A stretch of 64,000 nucleotides of DNA from Thiopseudomonas acetoxidans (GTDB lineage Bacteria; Pseudomonadota; Gammaproteobacteria; Pseudomonadales; Pseudomonadaceae), in contig NZ_JAUCDY010000001.1 of NCBI RefSeq assembly GCF_030362935.1, positions 248,001-312,000 on the forward strand, read 5' to 3'. Below, piece by piece: positions 8,290 to 17,316 of this stretch. Both the position numbers and the translations under genes were made by a program. Below the pieces are notes generated by a model. The model was not told where the DNA came from. It was given only the letters and a program-made list of their open reading frames with translations, and did no database searches. How positions within the stretch are numbered: the stretch's first letter is position 1; the number at the start of each line of letters is the position of its first letter.

Positions 8290-9078
8290 GTGCTGAATAA
8301 GATTCGAGTGGTGTTAGTAGGCACTAGCCATCCAGGTAATATTGGCGGTGCTGCACGGGCTCTGAAAAACATGGGTTTAAAGCAGCTAGTGCTGGTGCAG
8401 CCCAAGGATTTTCCGAGTAAAGATGCAGTGGCGCGCGCCGCGGGTGCTGATGATATTTTGCAGCATGCACAGGTTGTGTCCAGCTTGGAGCAGGCGTTAG
8501 CTGGCTGCAGCTTGGTGCTGGGCACCAGTGCGCGTGATAGGCGGATTCCATGGCCTTTGGTTAATCCGCGTGAGGCAGCGCAGCGTTGTGTTGAGCAAAT
8601 ACAGGTTGAGCCGGATGCAGATATGGCGTTGGTGTTTGGGCGCGAGTACGCAGGGCTGACCAATGAAGAGCTGCATCTGTGTCAGTACCATGTACACATT
8701 CCAGCGATTGAAGAGTTTAGTTCATTAAATCTTGCCGCATCTGTGCAGGTGCTCACCTACGAGCTGCGTATGGCGTGGCTCACAGCTACGCAGCAGCCAA
8801 CACGTATGGTCTCAGTAGAGAGTACGGCCATACTTGGTAGTGCGCCTGCATCCCACGATGCGTTGGAATTGTTTTATGAGCATCTGCAGCGTACTCTGGT
8901 TGATATTGAGTTTTTAGATCCCGAAAAGCCCCGCCACTTAATGGCGAGGCTGAGACGTATTTATGGTCGCGTGCAACTGAGTAAGTCTGAGGTCGGTATT
9001 TTGCGCGGCATCCTTACAGAAACCCAGGTAGCTGCCAGTGGCGAACTACAGCGGCGCAAACAGGGGAGAAAATCATGA
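8290..9078 (+). CDS. trmJ: tRNA (cytidine/uridine-2'-O-)-methyltransferase TrmJ
   Basis: A SPOUT-class enzyme that methylates the ribose of residue 32 in tRNA. The product (262 residues from GTG 8290) begins MLNKIRVVLVGTSHPGNIGG, the typical N-terminus with the substrate-binding Asn-Ile-Gly. The knot motifs LVFGREYAGLTNEEL (about residue 119) and IPAIEEFSSLNLAASVQVL (about residue 140) follow. A TTG at 8284 would add two residues, but GTG 8290 fits the family better. The last four bases overlap the cysE start (ATGA), showing translational coupling. Confidence 0.94.
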   Translation: MLNKIRVVLVGTSHPGNIGGAARALKNMGLKQLVLVQPKDFPSKDAVARAAGADDILQHAQVVSSLEQALAGCSLVLGTSARDRRIPWPLVNPREAAQRCVEQIQVEPDADMALVFGREYAGLTNEELHLCQYHVHIPAIEEFSSLNLAASVQVLTYELRMAWLTATQQPTRMVSVESTAILGSAPASHDALELFYEHLQRTLVDIEFLDPEKPRHLMARLRRIYGRVQLSKSEVGILRGILTETQVAASGELQRRKQGRKS

Positions 9079-9878
9079 TTAAGCGCATGAAAGAAGATAT
9101 TCAAAGTGTATTTCACCGCGATCCGGCGGCACGCAACACCTTCGAGGTGCTCACCTGCTATCCAGGTTTGCATGCGGTTTGGTTGCACAGAATTGCACAC
9201 TGGTTGTGGCTGCGGCGGTGGAAATTACTGGGGCGCTGGGTTTCGCACTTTAGTCGTTGGATTACCGGTATTGAAATTCATCCGGGCGCTAAAATTGGAC
9301 GGCGTTTTTTTATTGATCATGGCTTTGGTGTAGTGATTGGTGAAACCGCGGAGATTGGTGATGATGTAACGCTCTATCAGGGCGTTACTTTAGGCGGTAC
9401 AAGCTGGAATAAAGGCAAGCGTCACCCAACCTTAGAAGATGGTGTGGTGGTGGGTGCGGGTGCAAAAGTATTGGGGCCTTTTATTGTCGGTGCGGCGGCT
9501 AAAATCGGCTCTAATGCAGTGGTGACCAAGGCGGTGCCAGCCGGTGCAACCGCCGTGGGAATACCTGCAAAAATTATTGAAAGAGCAGACGATAAACACC
9601 TTGAGCCACAAACGGAGGCTAAGCGGCAGGCAGCAGCCGAGCGTTATGGTTTTGATGCTTACGGTGTGACAGAGGATATGCCGGATCCGGTAGCGCGCTC
9701 TATCGGCGCGATGCTGGATCATTTGCTGGGTGTAGAAGAGCGCTTAGACGAAATGTGTGATGCGTTGCGCGACTTGGGTAGCGATTATTGTGCAAAGGAT
9801 TTGCCCGATCTGCCTGAAAACACCTTTGCTAACGGTTCTGCCAATGCAAAAGGCACTTCGCCGACAAAGTCGGAGTAG
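9075..9878 (+). CDS. cysE: Serine O-acetyltransferase
   Basis: CysE makes O-acetylserine from serine and acetyl-CoA, the first step of cysteine synthesis. The 267-residue protein has an N-terminal helical part, then hexapeptide repeats forming the left-handed beta helix (IHPGAKIGRRFFIDHGFGVVIG through VVGAGAKVLGPFIVGAAAKI in shorter blocks). The active-site region DHGFGVVIGETAEIGDDVTL includes the catalytic Asp-His pair. Cysteine is the sulfur source for the isc genes that follow, as in pseudomonads. Confidence 0.95.
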   Translation: MIKRMKEDIQSVFHRDPAARNTFEVLTCYPGLHAVWLHRIAHWLWLRRWKLLGRWVSHFSRWITGIEIHPGAKIGRRFFIDHGFGVVIGETAEIGDDVTLYQGVTLGGTSWNKGKRHPTLEDGVVVGAGAKVLGPFIVGAAAKIGSNAVVTKAVPAGATAVGIPAKIIERADDKHLEPQTEAKRQAAAERYGFDAYGVTEDMPDPVARSIGAMLDHLLGVEERLDEMCDALRDLGSDYCAKDLPDLPENTFANGSANAKGTSPTKSE

Positions 9879-9912
9879 GTTTTCGTAAAAACATACTGGT
9901 TTACTGGGATTA

Positions 9913-9945
9913 ATACTTGACTGTCTTTGTCGGGAATAGCATAAT
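9913..9945 (+). promoter_or_regulatory. isc operon promoter with IscR type 1 operator
   Basis: Positions 9913-9937 match the E. coli IscR type 1 consensus, with half-sites ATACTTGACT and GTCGGGAAT. The operator overlaps the -35 element TTGACT (9917-9922), which lies 17 bases before the -10 CATAAT (9940-9945). Binding of [2Fe-2S]-IscR here would block its own promoter, giving feedback by cluster supply. The sequence match is seen; the regulation is inferred from the E. coli system. Confidence 0.85.
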
Positions 9946-9977
9946 GCTAGGCAAGTCTGATTTTTGCGGTGTTGAAT

Positions 9978-10448
9978 ATGCGATTGACCACTAAAGGCCG
10001 TTATGCGGTTACAGCAATGCTGGATTTAGCACTTAATGCTCAGGAAGGGCCGGTGTCTTTGGCAGATATTTCTGAGCGACAGCATATTTCTTTGTCTTAC
10101 CTAGAGCAGCTGTTTGCTAAGTTGCGGCGCAATGATTTAGTTTCCAGTGTGCGTGGGCCCGGCGGTGGTTATCAGTTAGCAAGAGAGCCAGAGCTTATCC
10201 AGATTGTGCAGGTAATAGATGCCGTGGATGAGTCGGTAGATGCGACTCGCTGCCAAGGCAAGGGCGATTGTCAGGGCGGACAAACCTGTCTTACACACCA
10301 TCTGTGGTGTGAGCTCAGTGAACAGATACATGATTTTTTAAGCAGCATCAGCTTGGGCTGTCTAGTTGAGCGTGCTGATGTTAAGAAAATTTCCACTAGA
10401 CAGCATTTAAACCAAGCCGAAGAACAAAATACGATAGCGCGCATGTAG
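9978..10448 (+). CDS. iscR: Iron-sulfur cluster regulator IscR
   Basis: A Rrf2-family repressor that senses cluster supply by binding [2Fe-2S]. The 156-residue protein begins MRLTTKGRYAVTAMLDLA with a winged helix-turn-helix, then SVRGPGGGYQLAR, then the ligand set Cys92, Cys98, Cys104 and His107. These are at exactly the E. coli positions when the ATG at 9978 is used; a TTG at 9969 would add three residues. An IscR site overlaps its promoter. It is the first gene of the isc operon. Confidence 0.96.
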   Translation: MRLTTKGRYAVTAMLDLALNAQEGPVSLADISERQHISLSYLEQLFAKLRRNDLVSSVRGPGGGYQLAREPELIQIVQVIDAVDESVDATRCQGKGDCQGGQTCLTHHLWCELSEQIHDFLSSISLGCLVERADVKKISTRQHLNQAEEQNTIARM

Positions 10449-10476
10449 AGCATGCTAGCTACCTGAGGAGAACGAT

Positions 10477-11691
10477 ATGAAGTTACCCATTTATTTAGAT
10501 TACTCAGCCACAACGCCAATCGATCCGCGCGTGGCGCAGAAAATGATTGAGTGTCTGACCATGGAGGGTAATTTTGGTAATCCAGCATCACGCTCGCATG
10601 TGTACGGCTGGCGTGCTGAAGAGGCCGTGGAAAATGCCCGTCAGCAAGTAGCTGACCTAGTCAACGCAGACCCGCGTGAAATTGTCTGGACATCTGGTGC
10701 AACCGAGTCCGATAACTTGGCAATTAAAGGTGTGGCGCACTTTTATAGCACCAAGGGTAAGCACTTAATTACCTCCAAAATTGAGCATAAAGCAGTTTTG
10801 GATACCATGCGCCAACTAGAGCGTGAAGGTTTTGAGGTGACTTATTTGGAACCGTCTGAAGAGGGCATTATCACCGCTGAACAAGTGGAGGCAGCGCTAC
10901 GTGAAGACACCATTCTGGTTTCTATCATGCATGTGAATAACGAGATTGGAACAGTGAATGATATTGCGGCGATTGGCGAAGTAACCCGCGCACGTAAGAT
11001 TTTGTTCCACGTCGATGCGGCGCAATCGGCAGGTAAAATGCCAATCGACTTAGAGACGCTAAAAGTTGATCTGATGTCGTTTTCAGCACACAAAGCATAC
11101 GGTCCTAAGGGTATTGGTGCGCTGTATGTGCGTCGTAAACCGCGCGTACGCCTCGAAGCACAAATGCACGGTGGCGGTCATGAGCGTGGCATGCGTTCAG
11201 GGACACTGGCGACACACCAGATTGTTGGTATGGGTGAGGCATTTGCGATTGCTGGGCAAGATATGGAAAAAGACAATCAGCGTATCACTAAGCTCAGTAC
11301 GCGTTTCTATGAACAGCTGCAGGATATGGAAGAGGTGTATCTCAACGGCAGCCAAACACAACGCTTACCGCATTTCTTAAATCTAAGTTTTAACTATGTC
11401 GAGGGCGAGTCATTGATGATGTCGCTTAGAGATTTGGCGGTCTCGTCGGGTTCGGCATGTACCTCAGCTTCACTGGAGCCTTCTTATGTATTGCGTGCTT
11501 TGGGACGCAATGACGAATTGGCGCATAGCTCCATTCGCTTTACTTTCGGGCGTTTTACCACTGAAGAAGAAGTGGACCATGCAGTGACACAGGTGCGTGA
11601 GGCGGTGGGTAAACTGCGCGCATTATCACCCCTGTGGGATATGTATAAAGATGGTGTCGACCTGTCAAAAGTTGTGTGGCAGGCCCATTAA
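10477..11691 (+). CDS. iscS: Cysteine desulfurase IscS
   Basis: A PLP enzyme that removes sulfur from cysteine and passes it as persulfide to IscU and other acceptors. The 404-residue length equals E. coli IscS. The PLP lysine is Lys206 (SAHKAYGPKG) and the persulfide Cys is Cys328 (SGSACTSASLEPSYVLRALG), both confirmed by codon counting. The start follows a GAGGAG ribosome site. Second gene of isc, 28 bases after iscR and 17 before iscU. Confidence 0.97.
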   Translation: MKLPIYLDYSATTPIDPRVAQKMIECLTMEGNFGNPASRSHVYGWRAEEAVENARQQVADLVNADPREIVWTSGATESDNLAIKGVAHFYSTKGKHLITSKIEHKAVLDTMRQLEREGFEVTYLEPSEEGIITAEQVEAALREDTILVSIMHVNNEIGTVNDIAAIGEVTRARKILFHVDAAQSAGKMPIDLETLKVDLMSFSAHKAYGPKGIGALYVRRKPRVRLEAQMHGGGHERGMRSGTLATHQIVGMGEAFAIAGQDMEKDNQRITKLSTRFYEQLQDMEEVYLNGSQTQRLPHFLNLSFNYVEGESLMMSLRDLAVSSGSACTSASLEPSYVLRALGRNDELAHSSIRFTFGRFTTEEEVDHAVTQVREAVGKLRALSPLWDMYKDGVDLSKVVWQAH

Positions 11692-11708
11692 TAGCGAGGA
11701 TTAGTATC

Positions 11709-12092
11709 ATGGCATATAGCGAAAAAGTAATTGACCACTACGAGAACCCCCGCAACGTAGGCAAGATGGATGCTGACGCGCCCAACGTTGGTACAGGTAT
11801 GGTCGGTGCGCCGGCTTGCGGTGACGTAATGCGTCTACAAATCGAAGTGGATGACAACGGCATCATTAAAGATGCTAAATTTAAAACCTATGGTTGCGGT
11901 TCAGCCATTGCCTCAAGCTCTCTGGCAACAGAGTGGATGAAGGGCAAAACGCTGGATGAGGCTGAGCAAATCAAAAACACTACCATTGCGCAAGAGCTAG
12001 CCTTACCACCGGTTAAAATTCACTGCTCAGTGTTGGCCGAAGATGCGATTAAAGCCGCAGTACGTGACTATAAAGAGAAACAAGCCAAGTAA
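11709..12092 (+). CDS. iscU: Iron-sulfur scaffold IscU
   Basis: The scaffold on which [2Fe-2S] clusters are assembled. The 127-residue protein begins MAYSEKVIDHYENPRNVG. The cluster ligands are Cys37, Cys63, His105 and Cys106, with Asp39 beside the first. The LPPVKIHC segment is the recognition site for the HscA chaperone encoded downstream. An in-frame GTG/TTG extension back into iscS is possible but unlike the family. Confidence 0.97.
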   Translation: MAYSEKVIDHYENPRNVGKMDADAPNVGTGMVGAPACGDVMRLQIEVDDNGIIKDAKFKTYGCGSAIASSSLATEWMKGKTLDEAEQIKNTTIAQELALPPVKIHCSVLAEDAIKAAVRDYKEKQAK

Positions 12093-12109
12093 TAATTAGG
12101 AGGTGTAGC

Positions 12110-12433
12110 ATGGCAGTTAGCTTAACTGAAGCCGCAGCAAAACATGTGCGCCGTTCGTTGGATAAGCGCGGCAAAGGTGAAGGCATACGTGTAGGCATAC
12201 GTACTACCGGTTGCTCAGGCATGGCCTATGTACTGGAGTATGTAGACGAGGTGAGTGCTGAAGACGAGGTGTTTGAAAGCCATGGCTTAAAAGTCATAGT
12301 GGACGCAAACAGCCTAGACTTTATTGATGGTACTGAGCTGGATTTCGTGCGCGAAGGAGTTAACGAGGGGTTTAAGTTTAATAACCCTAACGTGCGTGGC
12401 GAATGCGGCTGTGGCGAAAGCTTTAGTGTCTGA
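12110..12433 (+). CDS. iscA: Iron-sulfur carrier IscA
   Basis: An A-type carrier that delivers clusters, mainly [4Fe-4S], to target proteins. The 107-residue protein has the three conserved cysteines Cys35, Cys99 and Cys101 (GCSGMAY and GECGCGESF). AGGAGG stands seven bases before the ATG. It follows iscU by 17 bases and precedes hscB by one, as in other isc operons. Confidence 0.96.
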   Translation: MAVSLTEAAAKHVRRSLDKRGKGEGIRVGIRTTGCSGMAYVLEYVDEVSAEDEVFESHGLKVIVDANSLDFIDGTELDFVREGVNEGFKFNNPNVRGECGCGESFSV

Positions 12434-12434
12434 T

Positions 12435-12959
12435 ATGGCAAAGCCGACGAGCAATTTTTTCAGCCTGTTAGAGCTGCCGCTAGACTTTACAGTCGACTTG
12501 GCTCTGTTGAGTCATAATTACCGTGAAGCGGCTAAGGCAGTGCACCCAGACCGTTATGCGTCGGCTTCAGACCAAGATAAGCGATTGGCAGTGCAGCGCT
12601 CGGCAGAGTTAAATCAAGCCTATGAAACGCTAAAATCCACTACCCGGCGTGCGCTGTATCTACTAAATCTACAAGAGCCTATGGACGAAGAGGCTACAGT
12701 GCAGGACACTGAGTTCTTTATGCAGCAGATTCAATGGCGTGAAGAACTGGAAGACTTATCGGACAGCGAAGACATTGCCGCTCTTGAAGTGTTTAAAAAG
12801 CGCCTGCGTCAGCTTCGTGGTGAGCTAGACATAGAGTTTGCGGCTGTTTGGCAAGATGGTAGCCAGCGTGAGCTGGCAGAGCGCCTAGTGCGCCGAATGC
12901 AATTTTTAGACAAGGTGCTCTACGAAGTACGTCAACTGGAAGAGCGCCTAGACGATTAA
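12435..12959 (+). CDS. hscB: Co-chaperone HscB
   Basis: A J-domain protein that brings IscU to HscA and stimulates ATP hydrolysis. The 174-residue product has the HPD signature (AVHPDRYA, about residues 35-42) within an N-terminal J domain, and a C-terminal helical domain that binds IscU. The ATG at 12435 begins one base after the iscA stop; longer frames reaching back into iscA are overlap only. It lies directly before hscA. Confidence 0.95.
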   Translation: MAKPTSNFFSLLELPLDFTVDLALLSHNYREAAKAVHPDRYASASDQDKRLAVQRSAELNQAYETLKSTTRRALYLLNLQEPMDEEATVQDTEFFMQQIQWREELEDLSDSEDIAALEVFKKRLRQLRGELDIEFAAVWQDGSQRELAERLVRRMQFLDKVLYEVRQLEERLDD

Positions 12960-13000
12960 CCCAGCGCTTATTTTTTGGCGCGTTCATGAAAAAGAATACT

Positions 13001-14857
13001 ATGGCCTTAGTGCAGATTGTCGAACCCAACACGCCAGTAGATAAGAGTCAGCCTCGTCTAGCTGTAGGTATAGATTTGGGGACGACAAACTCTTTAGTGG
13101 CAAGTGTGCGTAATGGCGTACCCGTACCTTTGGCAGATACGCAAGGGCGTTTTGCTTTAGCCTCCGCCGTGCGCTACTTAAAAGATAATACCGTCAGTGT
13201 TGGTCGTGATGCCAAACAATGCGCTAGCTGTGATCCCTATAACTGTATCTTATCGGTTAAACGTTTAATTGGACGGGGTTTAGAGGATGTGCAGCAGTTA
13301 GGTGAACAGCTGCCGTACCGTTTTCAAGATGGCGACTCACAGATGCCCCTAATTGAGACAGTACAAGGCTGCAAAAGCCCCGTTGAAGTCTCTGCGGAAA
13401 TTTTAAAGGTATTGCGTCAGCGTGCTGAGCAAGTCTTGGGTGGTGATTTATTTGGTGCGGTGATTACTGTACCTGCCTACTTTGATGATGCTCAGCGTCA
13501 AGCAACCAAAGATGCGGCCCGTTTGGCTGGTATCAACGTCTTGCGATTACTCAATGAACCCACTGCAGCTGCAGTAGCCTATGGTTTAGACAAGCAGGCT
13601 GAAGGCGTGATCGTGGTGTATGACTTGGGTGGCGGAACTTTTGATGTGTCGATACTACGCCTGACCCGTGGAGTGTTTGAGGTCTTAGCAACCGGTGGTG
13701 ATAGTGCGTTAGGTGGCGATGATTTTGACCATGCCATTGCGAATTGGATAGTTCAGCAGGCGGGTGTTTCATCTGATTTAGAGCCCGGTGAGCAGCGCCG
13801 TTTAATGCGCTTGGCGTGCGATGTAAAAGAAGCGTTATCCAGTGCCGAGTCTACGCTTGTACAGTATAAAGCCTGGCAGGCTGAGCTCAGTCGTGCGGAC
13901 TTTGAACAACTTATCACACCCCTGGTCGCACGTAGCTTAAAAGCCTGTCGTCGTGCCCTGCGTGATTCTGACGTTGAGTTGGAGGAAATAGCTGCTGTGG
14001 TCATGGTTGGTGGCTCAACGCGAGTACCCTATGTGCGAGAGCAGGTGGCACATATGTTTGCGCGCGAACCACTGGCTGATATCGATCCCGACAAGGTGGT
14101 GGCTTTGGGTGCAGCTTTGCAGGCAGATGTATTAGCGGGCAATCAGGCAGACAGTGATAATTTGTTGTTGCTGGATGTGATTCCTCTGTCATTGGGCTTA
14201 GAAACTATGGGCGACTTGGTTGAAAAAATAGTCCCACGCAACACCACTATTCCAGTAACTCGTACACAGGACTTTACTACGGCCCGTGATGGGCAAACAG
14301 CCATTGCTCTGCATATCGTGCAAGGTGAGCGCGAGTTGGCGAGTGCGAGTCGTTCGCTGGCGCGTTTTGAATTACGCGGCATTCCACCGATGGTTGCTGG
14401 TGCCGCCAAGGTGCGCGTCAGTTTCCAAGTGGATGCGGATGGCTTGCTCAGTGTTACTGCCACTGAAACTCGCTCTGGCGTAGAGGCGCGTGTAGAAATT
14501 AAGCCTTCGTACGGGCTCAGTGAGGATGCGATTAGTCGCATGCTGGAAGAGTCTATTGAAAATGCTGAGCAGGACCGTAAGGCGCGCGGTTTGCGCGAAC
14601 AGCAGGTTAATGCACAGCGCTTGCTGGAAACAGTGCGCGCAGCGTTGCAATCCGATGGCAACCTGCTTAACGAGCAAGAACGCGCACTGATAGATGAGCA
14701 ACTTGAGAAGCTTGAGCAAGCACAGCAGGGTGATGAAATAGGTGCTATTGCGCGTCAAATTCAGCAGCTTAATGCGGCTACCCATGAATTTGCTTCAAGA
14801 CGTATGGACGCCACAGTAAAACGCGCCTTTGCTGGGCGTCAATTAGAAGAAGTATAG
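13001..14857 (+). CDS. hscA: Hsp70-type chaperone HscA
   Basis: A specialised Hsp70 that helps release clusters from IscU. The product of 618 residues (from ATG 13001; the ATG at 12986 would add five) shows VGIDLGTTNSLVASV at the N-terminus, the ATPase motifs AVITVPAYFDDAQRQATKDA, VYDLGGGTFDVSIL and VVMVGGSTRVP, and a substrate domain after about residue 385. The helical lid is shorter than in DnaK, as is typical. It sits between hscB and fdx. Confidence 0.95.
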   Translation: MALVQIVEPNTPVDKSQPRLAVGIDLGTTNSLVASVRNGVPVPLADTQGRFALASAVRYLKDNTVSVGRDAKQCASCDPYNCILSVKRLIGRGLEDVQQLGEQLPYRFQDGDSQMPLIETVQGCKSPVEVSAEILKVLRQRAEQVLGGDLFGAVITVPAYFDDAQRQATKDAARLAGINVLRLLNEPTAAAVAYGLDKQAEGVIVVYDLGGGTFDVSILRLTRGVFEVLATGGDSALGGDDFDHAIANWIVQQAGVSSDLEPGEQRRLMRLACDVKEALSSAESTLVQYKAWQAELSRADFEQLITPLVARSLKACRRALRDSDVELEEIAAVVMVGGSTRVPYVREQVAHMFAREPLADIDPDKVVALGAALQADVLAGNQADSDNLLLLDVIPLSLGLETMGDLVEKIVPRNTTIPVTRTQDFTTARDGQTAIALHIVQGERELASASRSLARFELRGIPPMVAGAAKVRVSFQVDADGLLSVTATETRSGVEARVEIKPSYGLSEDAISRMLEESIENAEQDRKARGLREQQVNAQRLLETVRAALQSDGNLLNEQERALIDEQLEKLEQAQQGDEIGAIARQIQQLNAATHEFASRRMDATVKRAFAGRQLEEV

Positions 14858-14865
14858 GAGCGTTT

Positions 14866-15204
14866 ATGTCACAGATAGTTTTTTTACCCCATGCCGAGCT
14901 ATGTCCGGATGGGGCGGTCGTTGAGGCGCAGCCTGGCGAAACCATTTTAGAGGTAGCTAAGCGCAACGGTATCGAAATAGAACACGCTTGCGAGATGTCC
15001 TGCGCCTGTACTACCTGTCACGTGATTGTGCGCGAAGGCTTTGATTCGTTGCCGGAGTCCGATGAACTAGAGGATGACATGTTAGATAAAGCCTGGGGCT
15101 TAGAGCATGAGTCACGGCTGTCATGTCAGGCAGTAGTGCAGGACGAAGATTTAACGGTAGAAATTCCTAAGTACACCATTAATCAGGTGTCTGAACGTCA
15201 ATAG
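14866..15204 (+). CDS. fdx: [2Fe-2S] ferredoxin of the isc system
   Basis: Supplies electrons for cluster assembly on IscU. The 112-residue adrenodoxin-type ferredoxin has the four ligands in CEMSCACTTC and LSCQ (about residues 42, 48, 51 and 87), and starts MSQIVFLPHAELCPDG. It follows hscA by eight bases with the ribosome site GGAG, and precedes iscX. Confidence 0.95.
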   Translation: MSQIVFLPHAELCPDGAVVEAQPGETILEVAKRNGIEIEHACEMSCACTTCHVIVREGFDSLPESDELEDDMLDKAWGLEHESRLSCQAVVQDEDLTVEIPKYTINQVSERQ

Positions 15205-15214
15205 AGGATTGTCT

Positions 15215-15409
15215 ATGAAATGGATTGATGTGTTAGATATTGCGATTGAATTAAGTGAAAAACACACAGATGTAGATCCGCGCTATATCAATTTTGTGAA
15301 TTTGCATCGTTTGGTGACTGAGCTGGAAGGCTTTGATGATGATCCCCAGCGTAGTGGTGAAAAGGTGTTGGAGGCGATTCAGGCAGCCTGGATTGAAGAG
15401 TTAGATTAA
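15215..15409 (+). CDS. iscX: Isc accessory protein IscX
   Basis: A small acidic protein (64 residues) that binds IscS and modulates iron delivery. The start MKWIDVLDIAIELSEKH is the family start and gives ATG 15215, preceded by GAGGATTG; a TTG at 15209 would add two residues. It closes the isc operon and is followed by a strong terminator. In Pseudomonas ndk normally follows, but here dksA faces it. Confidence 0.94.
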   Translation: MKWIDVLDIAIELSEKHTDVDPRYINFVNLHRLVTELEGFDDDPQRSGEKVLEAIQAAWIEELD

Positions 15410-15420
15410 ATACCAACAAC

Positions 15421-15450
15421 AAAAAAGCGGAGTTTTAACTCCGCTTTTTT
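15421..15450. terminator. Bidirectional terminator between iscX and dksA
   Basis: A6-GCGGAGT pairs with its complement ending in T6 (15421-15433 with 15438-15450, 4-base loop). It serves both converging transcripts. Confidence 0.9.
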
Positions 15451-15467
15451 TATGGCTGCTAAAACGC

Positions 15468-15908
15468 TTAGCTGCTCATTTGTTTTTCTTTAATTTCTGC
15501 TAGTGTTTTGCAGTCGATGCACAGCGTAGCGGTAGGACGGGCTTCGAGGCGGCGCAGACCAATTTCGACACCGCAGGCATCACACCAGCCGTAGTCTTCG
15601 TCTTCGATTAGCTGTAGCGTTTCGTCAATTTTTTTAATCAGCTTACGCTCGCGGTCGCGCGTTCTTAGCTCTATGCTAAATTCTTCTTCTTGACTGGCGC
15701 GGTCAGCTGGGTCGGGAAAGTTAGCCGCCTCGTCTTTCATATAGTTAACAGTACGATCGACTTCCTCGCGCAGCTCTTGTTTCCAAGTGTTGAGGATATT
15801 AACGAAGTGAGCGCGCATTTTTTCGCTCATGTACTCTTCGCCCTTAGTTTCTTTGTAGGGAACAAAGGCGCGAGTCAATAGGCTTTGATTGTCATTTTTC
15901 TTAGGCAT
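15468..15908 (-). CDS. dksA: RNA polymerase-binding transcription factor DksA
   Basis: DksA enters the secondary channel of RNA polymerase and works with ppGpp in the stringent response. The 146-residue protein has the coiled-coil tip motif with two Asp residues (FPDPADRASQEEEF), RDRERKLIKKIDETL, and an intact four-Cys zinc finger, CDAC and CIDC, near residues 108-133. This marks it as the zinc-containing, redox-independent type. The C-terminal KTLAEIKEKQM is also family-like. It is a single-gene unit facing iscX. Confidence 0.95.
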   Translation of the reverse strand: MPKKNDNQSLLTRAFVPYKETKGEEYMSEKMRAHFVNILNTWKQELREEVDRTVNYMKDEAANFPDPADRASQEEEFSIELRTRDRERKLIKKIDETLQLIEDEDYGWCDACGVEIGLRRLEARPTATLCIDCKTLAEIKEKQMSS

Positions 15909-16086
15909 CTTAGCTGCCTCCTACATACTAAAAAACGTCTTGCAGATTGTTCTGCTTATATTAATCGAGCGAACTTACCAGAAACAAGGAAAGGTTGCTA
16001 GATTAATTGGTTAGTAATCTATGTTGCTTAACAGTTTAAGTCATAGAACCTCGGTTTTAGAGGTTCAGTGACCTACGCGTTCAAGT

Positions 16087-17172
16087 TTATTGGACTTGAT
16101 TGCGTTTGCGCTTAGGCAGCACATCCTTAAGCTTATTACGCATATCACGGATGGATTGTTCTGTGGTTGCCCAGTCAATACAGGCATCGGTAATGGATAC
16201 GCCGTACTTAAGCTGGTCAAGATCCTCGCAAATGTTTTGGTTGCCCCAGCCAAGGTGGCTTTCAATCATGAGGCTGGAAATGGATTCATTGCCATCAATA
16301 ATTTGGTTGGTTATATTTTCCATGACCAACGGCTGCAAACTTGGGTCTTTGTTGGAGTTGGCATGGCTGCAATCGATCATCAAGTTGGGGCTTATTTTGC
16401 CTTTTTTCAACTCTTGCTCGCACACAGCTACACTGACTGAATCGTAGTTCGGCTTGCCATTACCGCCGCGCAACACAATATGCCCATAGGTGTTGCCCTT
16501 GGTGGTCACAATAGAAACGGAACCATGCTGGTCGATACCTAAGAAGCGATGCGGGCTGGACACTGATTGCAGTGCGTTAATGGCTACAGTTAAACCGCCA
16601 TCTGTGCCGTTTTTAAAGCCAACAGCTGAGGAGAGGCCTGAGGCCATTTCGCGGTGGGTCTGTGACTCAGTGGTGCGCGCACCAATGGCGGACCAACTGA
16701 TGAGGTCTTGCATGTACTGAGGAGAGATGGGATCCAGCGCTTCGGTAGCCGTGGGTAAGCCTTTTTCAGCCAAATCCAGTAATAGCTTGCGACCGATATG
16801 CAGACCGTCTTCGATCTTAAAGCTGTCATTCAGGTAGGGATCGTTAATTAAGCCTTTCCAACCCACCGTAGTGCGGGGTTTTTCAAAGTAGACGCGCATA
16901 ATTAAGAAAAGCGTGTCGGATACTTCTTCGGCTAATGCCTTTAAGCGATCGGCGTATTCATGGGCGGCTTTCAAATCATGGATAGAGCAAGGACCTATAA
17001 CAATAAATAGGCGGTGATCCTTGCCATCAAGAATATCGCGTACAACCTGGCGACCATGGCTAACAGTATTTTGTGCTGTTGCGGTTAATGGAAGCTTGGC
17101 TTTAATCTGCTCTGGGGTAATTAAGGGAACATTGGATTCAATGTTTAGGTTATCTATAGGTAAATCGGCCAT
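16087..17172 (-). CDS. 3-deoxy-7-phosphoheptulonate (DAHP) synthase, class I
   Basis: Joins phosphoenolpyruvate and erythrose 4-phosphate in the first step of aromatic amino acid synthesis. The 361-residue protein is full length for the AroF/G/H class. Signatures include VIGPCSIHD (about residue 57, with the metal-binding Cys), RVYFEKPRTTVGWKGLINDP, GARTTESQTHREMASGLS, and CSHANSNKDPSLQPLV. Which aromatic amino acid inhibits it cannot be told reliably from the sequence, so no symbol is given. It appears to be a single gene; a weak 7-bp inverted repeat lies downstream at 16046-16066. Confidence 0.95.
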   Translation of the reverse strand: MADLPIDNLNIESNVPLITPEQIKAKLPLTATAQNTVSHGRQVVRDILDGKDHRLFIVIGPCSIHDLKAAHEYADRLKALAEEVSDTLFLIMRVYFEKPRTTVGWKGLINDPYLNDSFKIEDGLHIGRKLLLDLAEKGLPTATEALDPISPQYMQDLISWSAIGARTTESQTHREMASGLSSAVGFKNGTDGGLTVAINALQSVSSPHRFLGIDQHGSVSIVTTKGNTYGHIVLRGGNGKPNYDSVSVAVCEQELKKGKISPNLMIDCSHANSNKDPSLQPLVMENITNQIIDGNESISSLMIESHLGWGNQNICEDLDQLKYGVSITDACIDWATTEQSIRDMRNKLKDVLPKRKRNQVQ

Positions 17173-17316
17173 GCAGTTGCTCGTTTAAAGTATATAAGTG
17201 ATTAGATCAGCGCTTGGTTTGAATATAAAACAACATGTAACTAAGTGCCAAAGCTTGCTAATCGGCTAAAAGAATACATTTTAGCATAAATTAGCAAAAT
17301 AACCTGCTGTATACCC

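Noticed and set aside
14143..14661. A 172-codon leftward frame inside hscA
   Set aside because: It is antisense to a strongly conserved hscA and rich in Ser, Arg and Ala, as expected for a mirror frame.
16046..16066. Inverted repeat GAACCTC/GAGGTTC downstream of the DAHP synthase gene
   Set aside because: Short stem with no T tract on either strand; too weak to call a terminator.
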